From Anastrepha obliqua (lineage: Eukaryota; Arthropoda; Insecta; Diptera; Tephritidae): 64,000 nucleotides of DNA. Below are positions 21,701 through 32,829 of this stretch, piece after piece. The translations under genes and the position numbers were made by a program. The notes beneath the pieces are model-generated. The model saw only the letters and a program-made list of their open reading frames with translations. It made no database searches and had not been told where the DNA came from. The DNA lies in assembly GCF_027943255.1 (NCBI RefSeq), contig NC_072895.1:22542001-22606000 (forward strand). Reading direction: 5' to 3'. Numbering within the stretch: position 1 is the stretch's first letter; every line of letters begins with the position of its first letter.

Positions 21701-23520
21701 AATACTATGTAATCTCATAAATGTCCCAGTAACACAGAGACAGACTATGGACGACGTCCCCTCGCGCCGCCCCACCGCCCTGCCTTCCTTTACGCAGCGA
21801 GTCAAGTGAAGAAGTGTAGAGCAGTGACGCTCTCTCGTTTAACGCACTCAGTATGTGGGAGAGCAGGGAGAAAACCACTTGCTTGATTCTGCCAACCGAC
21901 AGCTGATTTGCCCAGGCCAGCTGCTGAGAGGGCTGCGCAGCAGGCGGAAAACTGCAAGAATTTTGCGTGCACTCCGAAATTTTTCTCCGAAAGCAGAGCG
22001 ATTGCCACAAGTGTCCGTGCGTCGCAACGTTTATGTTGGCCATGAATATCGTCGTTGTCGTCGTCGTCGCCATTGCCAGATTTTCTCAATCAGTAGGGAT
22101 TTCGACGCGTTACTGCACGGACGTGTGTCTCGGCAGTTGGAATGCTGAGAAGTGAAAGAGAAAGAAATAGTAGAAGAAGTGTTTGCCATTTATACGGCAC
22201 CTCGTCTCTGACTCCGCCACAAGTGGGCAAATATGCGCTTTCGCTTCGTTAGCTTCAACATATGAGTGGCAGTGTAGTAGTGGTGGTGGTGACAGACAGT
22301 TAACTACATAGTTTGTTGGCACTGAAAAGGGGCAGAGGCAGAGGCAGTGGCAATGATAGTGGCACTGGCACTAAAGCAGTAACTGTGAAAGGGTACAAAG
22401 TCACAACGCGACGAAATCGTTGAAAGTAGAGTACAAATTAATCTAAAAAGTACGTGCGTATGCATGTCTGTGCGTGTATGTTTTTGTATTTTGCAGTTGT
22501 GAAATGCTGCTGTTCGCGCGCGTTAAACCAACCAATGGCATAGATACGAACGGAGTCAAAAAAAAAAATATAATATATAAAAAAACATAAAAAAATATTT
22601 ACAAAAATATGCAAAAAATTCACAAAAAATATTTACATACACACAGCGTTGAAGATTCGAGTGATTTTTAGGAACGGAGCAGTTGCGTTGTGTTGTGGCG
22701 GCATCAACCGGAGTGTAATTGTACGCGCATCGATGGCAATGTTGTTGAGTGCATGGCAATTTGATAAAGTGTGCGGCATGTGGCGGCAGCTCGACCACAT
22801 TCAAAGCATTTGTTCCATGTTTGTGCACCTCTTGCGCCCCACACACGTTTCCACCATTTCGCAAAGGAAGTAACAGTGAGCGCTTTTTTCCTGATTCTTT
22901 ATGACCTTTCACATGTTGCAGTGGCATTTGTTGCAAAATTGTGCTGCAGAACACGCATGTGTGGCAAATCAAGTGGCAATGTGTGCAAATGTAATCGAAA
23001 TCGTCGTCCTGCGTGCGGAATGTACAAATATGCATTTTTATGTACATAAATTTTGAAACCCTTGTATGTGTGTGTGCGCGTGTGCGACCCATTAATGCTA
23101 CAATTGCATGTCGCACGTACACGACGACTCATACACACATACATACGCGTGTACATATTCATATATGTCGCATGTCGTTGTTGTTGTATGCTTGTTGACT
23201 TAAAATATTGTTGCAGCAATCGAGGCTGAAAATGGGGAATGATTAAGTGGCGCATGGCAAAGGAGCTGAGTGCCTGTGACTGTGGCAGCAAATGCAGACT
23301 GTATGCACGAACTCTAAGTTGAAAAGCTGATTGAAAATTTTAATTACAGGAAGAAGCTTACGCTGAAATTACTTCAAAAATAAGCCACGAAATGAAAATG
23401 CGAAATGAATTCGAAATGAAATGAGATAAAAAGCTGTGCGGGGCAAAGGAAAGACAAATAGGAGTGTAAGATAACTTTTAAAATGAAAACTTTGCAAGTA
23501 AGTGCAAGGCCGGAACATCA
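21700..23520. other. non-TE region, possibly 5' UTR/regulatory DNA
   Basis: Less AT-rich than its surroundings, with GA-rich, (GTC)n and GGCA(GT)-rich stretches, and with no TE motifs. Examples are TCGTCGTTGTCGTCGTCGTC near 22049-22068 and GGCAGAGGCAGAGGCAGTGG near 22332-22351. Long antisense frames (up to 188 codons) contain translated CA/GT repeats and poly-F ends and are not credible proteins. The base composition fits a 5' untranslated exon or control region of a fly gene whose coding exons lie elsewhere, but this is inference only. Confidence 0.35.
22091..22124 (+). promoter_or_regulatory. candidate Inr + DPE core promoter
   Basis: An initiator-like TCAGTA would place +1 at 22092. GGACGT, a full match to the fly DPE consensus RGWYVT, then sits exactly at +28 to +33 (22119-22124), the spacing required in Drosophila. 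No TATA box is seen upstream. The initiator differs from TCAKTY at its last base. The match is suggestive only. Confidence 0.4.
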
Positions 23521-23528
23521 AATAATAG

Positions 23529-23761
23529 AAAAAGTTTTATTTCTTATAGCGGTCGCCCCTCGGCAGGCAATGGCAAACCTCTGAGTGCATTTCTGCCATG
23601 AAAAAGCTCCTAATAAAAACCATTTGCCGTTCGGGGTCGGCTTGTAACTGTGGGTCCCTCCATTTGTGGAACAACATCAACTTCAACACGCCACAAATAG
23701 GAGCAGGACGGCTCGGCCAAACACCTAACAGAAGTGTGCGCGCCAATTATTTATTTATTTT
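23529..23761 (+). mobile_element. tRNA-derived SINE (type 1), 5'-truncated copy
   Basis: Plus orientation. It lacks the tRNA head and begins at the family word TAGCGGTCGCCCCTCGGCAG. It carries CATTTCTGCCATGAAAAAGC, TGCCGTTCGGGGTCGGCTTG, CCATTTGTGGAACAACATCA and GGCCAAACACCTAACAGAAG. The 3' end reads GTGTGCGCGCCAATTATTTA followed by TTTATTTT. This defines the SINE 3' terminus compared below with the RTE LINE. Confidence 0.85.
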
Positions 23762-24021
23762 ATAAGGCAATAAAGAAGTTTTGGGTTCGCAATGGGGAGT
23801 CCGTTTTTTTTTAAAGGATGACCAAAAACAAAAAAAAAAAAAGAAAATGATTTCATGTTGTGCGTAAATGTGCGCTTTGCCCAAAAATGTTAGTTTTATA
23901 TATTTTAATTTTTTTCTTTTTAATTTAATATTTACCCGTGCCGTCAATGCTTTGAAAATTACCACTGAATTTGCGTAGGAAAAAATTCACATTTCAGTAA
24001 ATTTATTATGAAATCTTTATA

Positions 24022-24400
24022 AAGGGTGATTAAGTTTTAAGGGCCGGTGTTGATTTTGAATAAAATACAATTTTTTTAGGAAATTATTGTCATTTCTCTT
24101 TATTGTGATAATATTGGTATGGCTCAATTAAGTATAGAACAAAATATCGGCCAAATGGCCGCCGCGGCCTCGGCGGCACACCTCCATCCGATGGTCCAAA
24201 TTTTCGATGACGCTGAGGCATAATTGAGGTTCTATGCCGTTAATGTGCCGAATTATCTCATCCTTTAGCTCTTGAATTGTTGCTGGCTTATCGACGTACA
24301 CCTTTTCTTTCAAATAACCCCAAAGAAAGAAGTCCAACGGTGTCGTGACGTTTGGATGTGGTTCATATTCAACATCGGCCCTTGAAATTTAACCACCCTT
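24022..24400 (-). mobile_element. internally deleted DD41D-type mariner (379 bp, both TIRs)
   Basis: The left terminus is AAGGGTGATTAAGTTTTAAG and the right terminus is the inverse of AAGGGTGGTTAAATTTCAAG. Both are flanked by TA (24020-24021 and 24401-24402), the expected mariner target duplication. The minus-strand open frame 24337-24128 keeps only the transposase C-terminus (MDFFLWGYLKEKVYVDKPAT, then GRGGHLADILF). It is a non-autonomous deletion derivative of the same family as 29743-30283. Confidence 0.9.
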
Positions 24401-24599
24401 TAGATAGTCATTTTTTGTTGTGGTCTGTTTCAATTTCTCTATACAAATGTTCAATATATGATTTCAAAAAACAAAATTTTATTTTTTTTTAAACAAATGC
24501 GATCAATTTAGAGGTATCGGATTTTAAATTGAAATAAAGTAACGAAAATTCAATTCGATTGGGTAATCTTTATAATTTTTGTGTATGCATGACATATAT

Positions 24600-24970
24600 T
24601 TTTTAAAGATAATCCCAAACTAATTTTGGCTTCAACTGCGTCATCATTCGGTAATCCATAAACACCAATTTTGAATGATTCGCTGGAGGACTTCGGTCGG
24701 TATCTCGTGAGTAACTTTAGTTATGTTGACTTCTAATGCCTCAATCGAAGCTGGTTTAAGTAGTTAGACTGTGGCCGCCGCCAAAATGGGTTGGTACGTG
24801 GCTACCATTCGAAACTCAGAGAAGACGTAGGTGCGGATCTTGGTGAAAGACCAAAATGAAGAAAAAGTTTTTTCTAATAGCGGTAACTCGTTAATAGCTT
24901 TAGTAATGTTGTTTTCCAATATCTCAATCGAAGCTGGTTTAGCTATAAAGCATTTATACTTTACCTCCAA
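24600..24970 (-). pseudogene. mariner transposase C-terminal scraps, duplicated
   Basis: Minus-strand IAKPASIEILENNITKAINE (about 24950-24890) resembles the KPASIE.LE.NI segment near the end of mariner-type transposases. A second partial copy of the same words (AAGCTGGTTTAA, CAATCGAAGCTGG) occurs at about 24735-24760. No termini are recognisable. This is a low-confidence remnant. Confidence 0.45.
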
Positions 24971-25199
24971 TCTGATCTCACTTTATTTGATTTTTTAGCT
25001 ATTTTTTGTAATTTTGGGGCATTTTCAGGGCCATAATAAAAAATGGTAAAACTTTTTTAACAAAGCTAGAAGTATCATTTTTTGAACGTTTACGAAGAGA
25101 AATGAAAATCATTAAGCATTTTTTTAAATGGAGGAAAACACCTGGCATTGCCGGCAAAAAGGATGAAAAAAATTTATAAAATCAGAGCGATTATTGAGC

Positions 25200-27350
25200 C
25201 AATTTGAATTTCGAATTTATTATTCTAAACCATTTATCCGAAAATTTTCTAAAAATGCTGATTGGAAAACGTGAAATTTTTATGAAAATGTTTAAACATA
25301 TTTTTTTTAATTTATAAAAAGTTTTTGATTTGAATTCATATATCTTTTATAGGAGAATGGACTATATTTTCTTAAAAAAAATATTGAAATAAAATATTCT
25401 GAAAATTTAGATTAAAAGTGTGAAATTTTGATGAAAATTTCTACAATTTTTTTTTAATTCAAAATTTTTTTTTAATTAAAATTTTTTTTTTTTACTTTTA
25501 ATATAGAAATTTTGAAACTTGGACGATATAAGGCTTTTATAATATAGAAGAATGTACTATATTTCCATTAAAAAAATGATAAAACTAATATTTTCTACAA
25601 ATTCGGATCAAAAAGTGTGAAATTTTAATGAAAATTTTGATGTTGTTTTTAATTTTTGCAAAGTTGTAAACTTGGATTTATGTGAGTTTTATAGGAGAAT
25701 GCACAATATATCTATTAAAAAAAAATTTTAAATAAAAATATCAAACAATTTATATTGAAAAGTGCGAAATTCTGATAAAAATTTGTATACTTTTGTATTG
25801 TATTCTTACCTAACTTGAAACTTGGACTTATTTATATATGACTTTTGCAGTAGAATGGACTATATTTTCATTAAAAAAATTATTAAAATAAAATTTTCTG
25901 AAAGTTGAAAAAAAGTGTGAATTTTTGAGTAAAATTTGCAAACATTTTTTACTTTTTTTTTGTTTTTTTTTAATTAGAAACTTGGACAATATATATGGCT
26001 TTAATAGGAATATGGACTATATTTCTATTAAAACAATAATTAAACTGACATTTTCTAAAAGTTCGGATTAAAAGTGTGAAATTTTGATGAAAATTTGAAT
26101 TTGTTTCTTAACTTTTGCAAAGTTTTAAACTTGGATTTATGTGAGATTCATAGCAGAATGAACAATATTATTAATATCAAAATTTCTTAAAATTCTGAAT
26201 AAAAAGTATGAAATTTTGGTGAAGTAAGAAATTTTGGTGAAAAGTTGTAAATTTGGATTTATGTGGCTTTTATAGGAGAATGAACACTATTTTTATTATT
26301 AAAAAAAATTATTGAAATAAAAATTTCGAAAAATTCAGATTTAAAAGTGTGAAATTTTCATAAAAATTTGTATACGTTTTTTGTTGTATTACAAAATTTG
26401 AAACTTGGACTTACTTGTTCAATGACTTTTGTAGCAGAATGCAACAATTATTTATTTTTCATTAATTTTTGTAATAAAAATATTTTTCATTCTCCTATGA
26501 AACTCAAATAAATTCAAGTTTAAAACTTTGCAAAAATTTCAAAACTTCACACTTTTTAATCCGAATATTTAAAAAATGTTGGTTTAATCATTATTTTAAT
26601 AAAAATATAGTCTATTCTCCTATAAAAATAACATAAATTCAAGTTTAAAATTTTGTAAAAAAAAAATTATTTTAAATCAAAATTTTTTTTACAAATTTTG
26701 ATCAAAACTTCACACTTTTTTAACAGAATTTTCAGAAAATTTAATGTGAATAATGTTTTTAATGAAAATGTAGTTCATTATCCTATAAAAGCCGTATAAA
26801 TCCAAGCTTAAAACTTTTTAAAAATTAAAAAAAAAAATTAAAGAAATTTTTATAAAAACTTCAAATTTTTTTAAATGTTTTTTTTTTAATTTTGCAAATT
26901 TTTTAAGTTGGAACAGTAACTAGTAAAACAACATTTTTTTAGAATTCTGAATAAAAAGTGTGAAATTTTGATGAAAATTTGAAATTTTGTTTATTTTTGC
27001 AAAGTTTTAAACTTGGATTTATGTGGCTTTTATAGGAGAGTGAACAATATTTTTTTAAAAAAATTATTGAAATAAAAATTGCTAAAAAATCTGATTAAAA
27101 AGTGTGAAAATTTGATACAAATTTGTATACCTTTTTTCTTGTATTTTTACAAACTTTGAAACTTTGACTTACTTATATAAGACTTTTGTAGGGGATGGAC
27201 TATATTTTCGGATTAAAAAGTGTGAAATTTTGCTGAAGATTATAAATTGTTTTTTTAATTTTCTAAAAGTGTGAAACTTGGATGTATATGGATTTTTACA
27301 AAAAAACTACATTTTAACAAAAAAATGATCAAAATTAAATAAGAAACTAC
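25200..27350. repeat. degenerate AT-rich tandem array (~150-195 bp unit)
   Basis: A recurring unit contains AAAAGTGTGAAATTTTGATG, then TTGCAAAGTTTTAAACTTGG, ATTTATGTGGCTTTTATAGG and AGAATGxACxATATTT. The AAGTGTGAAATTTT marker appears near 25416, 25611, 25757 (variant), 25912, 26070, 26200 (variant), 26347, 26957, 27107 and 27218. At about 26480-26870 the marker is inverted (CTTCACACTTTTTAATCCG near 26546 and ACTTCACACTTTTTT near 26706), so a central segment is flipped. No coding signal. It looks like an old satellite-like block. Confidence 0.75.
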
Positions 27351-27410
27351 TAAGTTTTCAAAATCCCCACAAGTTCCGTTGCTGTTGTTATTAAATGCAT
27401 TATATACGGT

Positions 27411-27736
27411 ACAAGGTGGCGCAAAATTAATCATCCCATTTTAATTTTGAATATCTTTTTTACCAAAAAGAAAATTATTTCCGGTGATGAACATTTTTAG
27501 TTTGACCTTTACACGCGCCATTACTTGTGTGTTTGTATACAGCAGCTGTCTAATTAAAAAAATAACTATAAATAAATAATTGGCGCGTACACTTCTGTTA
27601 GGTGTTTGGCCGAGCTCCTCCTTCTATTCGTGCCGTGTTGAAGTTGATGTTGTTCCATAAGCTGTCTAGCTCACAAATGTCAAATATGATTGATGTATGA
27701 CGTCATTTGTAAAACTTATAGGTTGAGCCACCTTGT
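27411..27736. mobile_element. mariner-type MITE with a SINE inserted
   Basis: Termini ACAAGGTGGCGCAAAATTAA (left) and the inverse of ACAAGGTGGCTCAACC (right) form a short TIR. The body matches, in opposite orientation, the segment at about 38090-38200: shared GTATACAAAC, TAATGGNGCG, and CACAAATGTCAAA with CAATCA. The TIR resembles that of the DD41D mariner at 4.6 kb, which may have mobilised it. After removing the inserted SINE (27553-27659) and one duplicate, the MITE is about 210 bp. Confidence 0.8.
27553..27659 (-). mobile_element. SINE type 1 fragment inside the MITE
   Basis: Only the 3' end of the SINE (GCCAAACACCTAACAGAAGT, then GTACGCGCCAATTATTTATT and an AT tail) is present, in minus orientation. 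It is flanked by a perfect 9-bp duplication AGCTGTCTA (27544-27552 and 27660-27668). That is clear proof of a 5'-truncated retroposition after the MITE was in place. Confidence 0.9.
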
Positions 27737-27739
27737 GCG

Positions 27740-29735
27740 TTGCATATTAAAGTGTCTCATCCGGAATAGTTGTCGCTGTTTTCCTACGAAATTTCGAAGT
27801 TGATTGTATGGTTATAGTTGGTTGGTTATACTTTCACTGAAATATAGCAGAAAAACAATCGTATTTATGTTAGCTGAACCGATTTAAAAATACCTTCAAC
27901 AACTTTTTATAAAACAAATTAGTTTTTAAATTAATTTTTTCCCTAAATGCAACCTCAATTGATAGAAAAGTTTAAGATGAACTTGTCTGCATACTAATAA
28001 ATAGTTACACACCAACGCATTCGGCCATGGCGGCCGTGTGAGTGGCGTATTCTTAAAATATTTACACAACTCATAAACCTGCGTTAGGAAAAAGCTGAAA
28101 ATGCGAGTCCGCTTACTGCAAACCGCAAAGTTGTCTGCACTGAATCTTTTTTAGTCTATTGACTCTTGCTGATTATAAGACTTGACTCACGCGCCAAATG
28201 TAATATCGAGAAGAAGAAGTAGGTAGTAACTGGGCCTAGTGCGGCCAGACGAGAGGCACAGATGTTCAGCCAAGATCAGCACAATCTTAAATTTCTTAAA
28301 AGAACAGAGTAGGGATGAGGTATTGCGAAGAGTAGAGCAGCCAGAGATCTTACGATCGAAGTGACTGTCTGGGTCATGAAACGAAATATGAACCAGCTAA
28401 ATATTTTAGTAGTCTTGAGTTATTGAGTGATTGACTGGAAGCAAATGCTAATACGAATTAAGTCATGGACATAAAAAATTATAGTAAAAAAAGAAATTAA
28501 ATGATTTAATGCCCTTGTCAAACGCACTTTAAATAAATGCTGAAATTTAGAATACAATAAGTTGTGCACACGCGGAACCGTTTTTGCTTTTTAAAGAAAC
28601 AAAAAGGAAAAAAAAATTGCGAAAAAAATATGCGATGAAATATTGAGAGTCAATACCAACAAAATGTTTATCAAGCAAATGAGTAAGAGACACGTTGTGA
28701 AAGAAAAAATTTCAAAAAGCAAAAAAAAAATTAAAATTAATTTTAGTTCAGAGAAAGCAAATATAATAAAAGAATTAACACAAATTATTTTGAAATTTAT
28801 GTGAAAAAATAATTGTCAGCTATTTAGCAAAAAACTGGCGCAATGATTTTTTATAATCAGAAAGCAAAATATGTATGTATGTGTAATTTTTTCTTGCCTT
28901 CGTGCAAAATTTTAAAGAATGAAATTTGAGGTTGGAATTGTTTCGTGTGCGAATATTATGCGCTAAAACTTTCAAAAAAAAAAAAAATACACGAATATTT
29001 ACACAGGCACAAGCTTGTGAATAAGTAAAATATGCTGAAGCAGAAGTGCTGAATGAAAACAAAAACGAAAATGGACATACAGAAGTATTCGTACATACAA
29101 AAGCTCACCTGTTGTGCCGGCTGAACTGCGTTTGAGCCTGCCGCTGGCTATTAAGGCCCACCCATGGACGCGATACGCTTACGCTGGTGAGTATTTGTAT
29201 ATGTTTGTGTTTGTGTAAGTATGTTCATATACATTGTTTTTGTGGATTTTTCGGTTAATGGAAAAACAGGGTCTTTATGCTTAATTAGTTGTGTGATGAT
29301 AAGTAGATTTCTTAGGGTACGAGCCGCAAAGGAAAAAACAAAACAAAAAATCAGCAAGTACACTCATACACACACACACACAGACACGCAGGAAAACAAA
29401 AATGTGCTAACCCATTTGTGAAATAAACAAAAAAAAAAAAAAAAATACTGCTAAAAGCCAATTTCTGAACATAAGATGATAATGAGTGAACCATACGACT
29501 GTGCACACCCAGCAGCGCGCTGAACTGGGTCGAATAGGGTTGCTATTGAATGCAATGCTTGCAAATGCACTAAAGAAATTCATCAGTTTTGCGTAGAATT
29601 GAAAACTTTATTTAACACTTTATGTACTGGAAGCTTATTAATAGGCTTTTCAGTTGCACTTACTTATTTTATACAGGCGTCAAATGCATAAAAGCGATCA
29701 TTTTACTGTGAGTGAGTATTATTACAGGTGTACGT
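27740..29735. other. intergenic DNA with a SINE head scrap
   Basis: At 28013-28045, CACCAACGCATTCGGCCATGGCGGCC resembles the inverse of the type 1 SINE tRNA-like head. The rest has no recognised element. Poly-A stretches lie at 28977-28987 and 29428-29444, and a CACACACACACACAG run near 29369. Open frames near 28820-29421 are AT-rich and without motifs. CGCGCTGAACTGGGTCG near 29516 is unremarkable. Confidence 0.4.
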
Positions 29736-29742
29736 CCATGTA

Positions 29743-30283
29743 AAGGGTGGTCAAGTTTGAAGGGCCGGTCTTGATTTTGAATAAAATACAACTTTTTTAA
29801 GAAATTATTGTCATTTCTCTTTATTATGATAATATTGGTATGGCTCAATTACGTATAGAACAAAATATCGGACAAATGGCCGCCGCGGCCTCGGCGGCAC
29901 ACCTCCATCCGATGGTCCAAATTTCCCATGACGCTGAGGCATAATTGAGGTTCTATGCCGTTAATGTGCCGAATTATCTCATCCTTTAGCTCTTGAATTG
30001 TTGCTGGCTTATCGAAGTTCACTTTTTCTTTCAAATAACCCCAAAGGAAGAAGTCCAACGGTGTCAAATCACATGATCTTGGCGGCCAATTGACATCGCC
30101 GCGACGTGCGATTATTCGGCCATCAAATTTTTCTCGCAAAAGAGCCATTGTTTCGTTAGCTGTGTGATAAGTGGCACCGTCTTGTTGAAACCACATATCA
30201 TCCACATTCATATCTTCCAATTTGGGCCATAAAAAGTTCGTTATCATCTCACGATAGCGAACACTATTCACAGTAACTGGCCC
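29743..30283 (-). mobile_element. DD41D-type mariner, 3' half
   Basis: The left terminus AAGGGTGGTCAAGTTTGAAG follows a TA at 29741-29742 and matches the 24022 copy. Transposase C-terminal half on the minus strand: TVNSVRYREMITNFLW, WFQQDGATYHTANETMAL, RGDVNWPPRSCDLTPLDFFL, GYLKEKVNFDKPATIQEL and GRGGHLSDILFYT at the stop. I count 41 residues between the second and third acids (QQD and PLD). The 5' half with the first aspartate is gone, replaced at 30284 by SINE sequence. Confidence 0.88.
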
Positions 30284-30343
30284 TTCCATTTGTGGAACAA
30301 CATCAAGTCGCACACCACAAATAGGAGCCCCTCGGCCAAACAC
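29849..30343 (-). pseudogene. chimeric frame: SINE-derived N-terminus + mariner transposase C-half
   Basis: An open frame of 164 codons. Residues 1-21 (MFGRGAPICGVRLDVVPQME) are translated SINE body. Residues 22-164 are the in-frame DD41D transposase C-terminal half with the QQD and PLD acids. The DNA-binding domain and first catalytic acid are absent, so it cannot transpose. The in-frame join is probably chance, but the stretch is free of stops throughout. Confidence 0.75.
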
Positions 30344-30358
30344 CTAGCAGAAGTGTAG
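30284..30358 (+). mobile_element. SINE type 1 3' fragment
   Basis: CCATTTGTGGAACAACATCA, CACCACAAATAGGAGC, GGCCAAACACCTAGCAGAAG and GTAGGCGCCAAGGACTTATT form a plus-oriented SINE 3' end. The terminal CGCGCCAATTA is mutated to GGCGCCAAGGA. It is joined directly to the mariner at about 30283. Confidence 0.8.
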
Positions 30359-30369
30359 GCGCCAAGGAC

Positions 30370-31060
30370 TTATTTTTTTATTTAACTTAACATCTCAACC
30401 AACTGTCTCGTTCTGCAACCGTTTTCCACTATTTCCGGAGCAGTCGCGAAATATGTAGTACAGAAATAGCTTCTTCGGAGGCTTACTTCCATTTTTTACT
30501 GTAGCATATTTCTACCATATGTTTAAAAATATGTAGAGATTTATTTATGTGCATATGTAAGTATGTGGCTATGCGCAAAATAAATGTGTAGACATCCATT
30601 AACATCTCACAATCGCCCGAGCCAATGGGTCCCGCAGGCATGGCGTGTTACTCAAATATTTTCATAAGCCAAAACAAAGAAAAAAAAGAAAAGTAAATAC
30701 AAAAAAAAAATAAATTAACTAAAACTGTTATCATGCTTTCTTGCACTTTTGTTTATGTTGTAATTTTTTCGTGTTGTTTTTCCATTGTGTATTAGAATTT
30801 TTATTCTGCCTTTAGGGGCAGTTATACATAACTGGGAATTTTTATTAATTACGAACGCACCCTGGTGGTTCAGAGCTTTGCCACTGTTGCTAAGAACAAT
30901 TTTTTTACATAAAAGTTATATTTGTTTTTAAGGGAAACTTGCGTACGAGTTTTTCACCTTTTGCACCGCTTGGGTAATCATTGATTACTCTGTTGGGAGT
31001 TTGCCGCTTGGTATTCCTTGAGGAATCAGATTATTGTATTGCTTTCTAAGTGTATGAAGT
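30370..31060. other. AT-rich intergenic DNA
   Basis: No supported gene. A-rich blocks occur near 30675-30710. Confidence 0.4.
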
Positions 31061-31064
31061 TATT

Positions 31065-32770
31065 ACACGAGGAGGGTTCAATAAGTACCCATGTTAGAAG
31101 ACACTATTTTTTTATTATTATTATTTTTATTTTTCAACCTAGTCCTCTTTTAGAAGGATACACTTCTCCCAACGTTCCGGCCATTCTATTTTCCTTGTTC
31201 ATTCTTCTCGGGAGCATAGGACCTCGACCAGACTCGGTCTTGCGTTGGTTCTGGTGATCTGTTTTTTGATTCCTGACAGGATAGGTGATTAGCCTGGTGC
31301 TACCAGTCCTAAATAGTCGGAATGCCTACCTGTCGTTGCTTAGGAACAATGCCTGCTGATTGCTTGGAGCGCCATCTGTGTTTCACATTTTTCTGGCAGA
31401 AGGATCCAATGGATGGTTGAGGACTTCGCTAAACTTGGTGTGTCTGCGCCATTACCGCGATTTCCCGCTTCCTCTTGCTGGCGCCACTGATGCAATGTGT
31501 AACTGCCTGCTTTTCATTGTTTTTTTGCTTGTTTTAGCAGCGAAAATGCAAATAATGCGCTGACTTTTGTGCGGGAGTAGGGATGGAAAGGATAAGTTTT
31601 TTGGGGCTGAGGAATGGAATTAGAGGAATTTTTTTTTCTTGTTTGTTTTTTTAGAACCTGGGAAAGTAGGTAAATTTGAAAAAGTGCGAGGACCGTGCTT
31701 TACGTGAGATTCGAACCCGCTTCGCAACCTCTGGGATCGCAGGCTAGTGCACTTACGCTAGACTACCGAGGCCATTTTTTAACCCTTCCATAAAATAGGT
31801 TTTGTCGAACTCTACAAAATGCGCCCCTCTCTCGGCGATAACTTCTTCGTTTGAACAAATTTTTTTTTTCTCCGGCGCCCTTTCTTCATGTTAGGGAACA
31901 AGAAAAAGCCTCAGGGAGACAGATCGGGTGAATTCGGGGGATATGGCAGTAATTCATAAGGCAATTCAAGCAGCTCTGCGGCGCCAACTCCGGGGGAAAG
32001 TGCTGGTGCGCTATCGTAGTGTAACAGCACCTTCATTCTCCCCAAATGCGGCAGAGTCTTCTTATTTTTTTGTGAAAGTGGTCTAATAACTCACCGAAGT
32101 ATTGCCCAGTGATCGTTTTTCCTTTTTCTACAAAATCTATGAAGATGACGCCGTTTACATCCCAAAAAATCGTCATCATGACCTCTCTGGTCTATGAGGA
32201 ATTGTTTTCGCCTTATCTGGAGCAGATCACCGGGAAAAATCCATTGTTTTGATTGTTGCTTAGTTTTTTATGTGTAATTATGAATCCAGCTTTCATCAAC
32301 GGTGACAACTCGATGCAAAAATTTCTTCGGATCTCGCTTGAATTGCGCCAAACACTGCTTCGAAGTTAACAGCCGCATCCACTTGTTGTTGCTTGCCAGC
32401 AATCGCGGCATCCATCAGTCTGACAATTTTTTCAGCGCCAACTTATCATGTAAAATATAAATTGCCGTTTCGATCGACAAACCTATGGTCACTCTTACTT
32501 CGCGCACTTTCGTTATTCGATCAGCGATAATAAAGACATGGACTTTTTGAATGATTTCCTCGGTAACCACGTCTGCTGGGCGTCCTGGTCGCGCCTCTTC
32601 AAAAACGGATGTTCGCCCACGTTTAAATTCGTTGAACCCATATCTAACTGTGGTCATAGATGGCTAAGCGTTTCCATAGACATCATTCAACTTTTATGTC
32701 TTTACAATTTTTTCAATCCAAAAACAAAAAGCGAGTTACCGAGCCATGCTGATCTTTTTCCATCTTAGTA
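31065..32770 (-). mobile_element. DD34D-type mariner pseudogene split by a SINE
   Basis: The left terminus region is CGAGGAGGGTTCAATAAGTA (about 31069-31088). The transposase reads on the minus strand: N-terminal HTH (32657-32415: YGFNEFKRGRTSVFEEARPG, DRITKVREVRVTIGLS), then LASNNKW, KFLHRVVTVDESWIHNY (first acid kept, VDE), a middle block with VLLHYDSAPALS (HHDNAPAH decayed) and NSPDLSP followed by a stop and GFFLFPNMK (third acid lost). The extreme C-terminus, WPERWEKCILLKED, lies at 31195-31145 beyond the inserted repeat 31196-31771. Multiple stops and frameshifts make it inactive. Confidence 0.8.
31196..31771 (-). mobile_element. tRNA-headed SINE (type 2), ~575 bp
   Basis: Minus orientation. 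At the right end is a tRNA-like head: TAGTCTAGCGTAAGTG (inverse of 31750-31765, A-box-like) and GGTTCGAATCT (inverse of 31708-31718, B box). The body contains AATACTCAA-poor, GC-moderate sequence shared almost completely with 47195-47725, e.g. GAGCATAGGACCTCGAC, CATCTGTGTTTCACATTTTT and TTTTGTGCGGGAGTA. GGCCATT occurs at both edges (31177-31183 and about 31770-31776) inside the host mariner and may be the target duplication. Because the acceptor stem does not close, this is not a working tRNA gene. Confidence 0.75.
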
Positions 32771-32829
32771 AAAATCACTAATCAAGTCTTACTCGAATAG
32801 CTGCCTAATCCAAACTAACCTATCAGTCA

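Noticed and set aside
22556..23122. 188-codon minus-strand open frame
   Set aside because: It includes translated CA repeats (HTHTR) and ends in a poly-aromatic tail from A/T runs. No domain or codon-use signal.
31690..31775. tRNA gene (A and B box, TAGTCTAGCG and GGTTCGAATC)
   Set aside because: The acceptor stem does not close, no clear anticodon arm forms, and the same unit recurs at 47.7 kb as one end of a 550-bp repeat. It is a SINE head.
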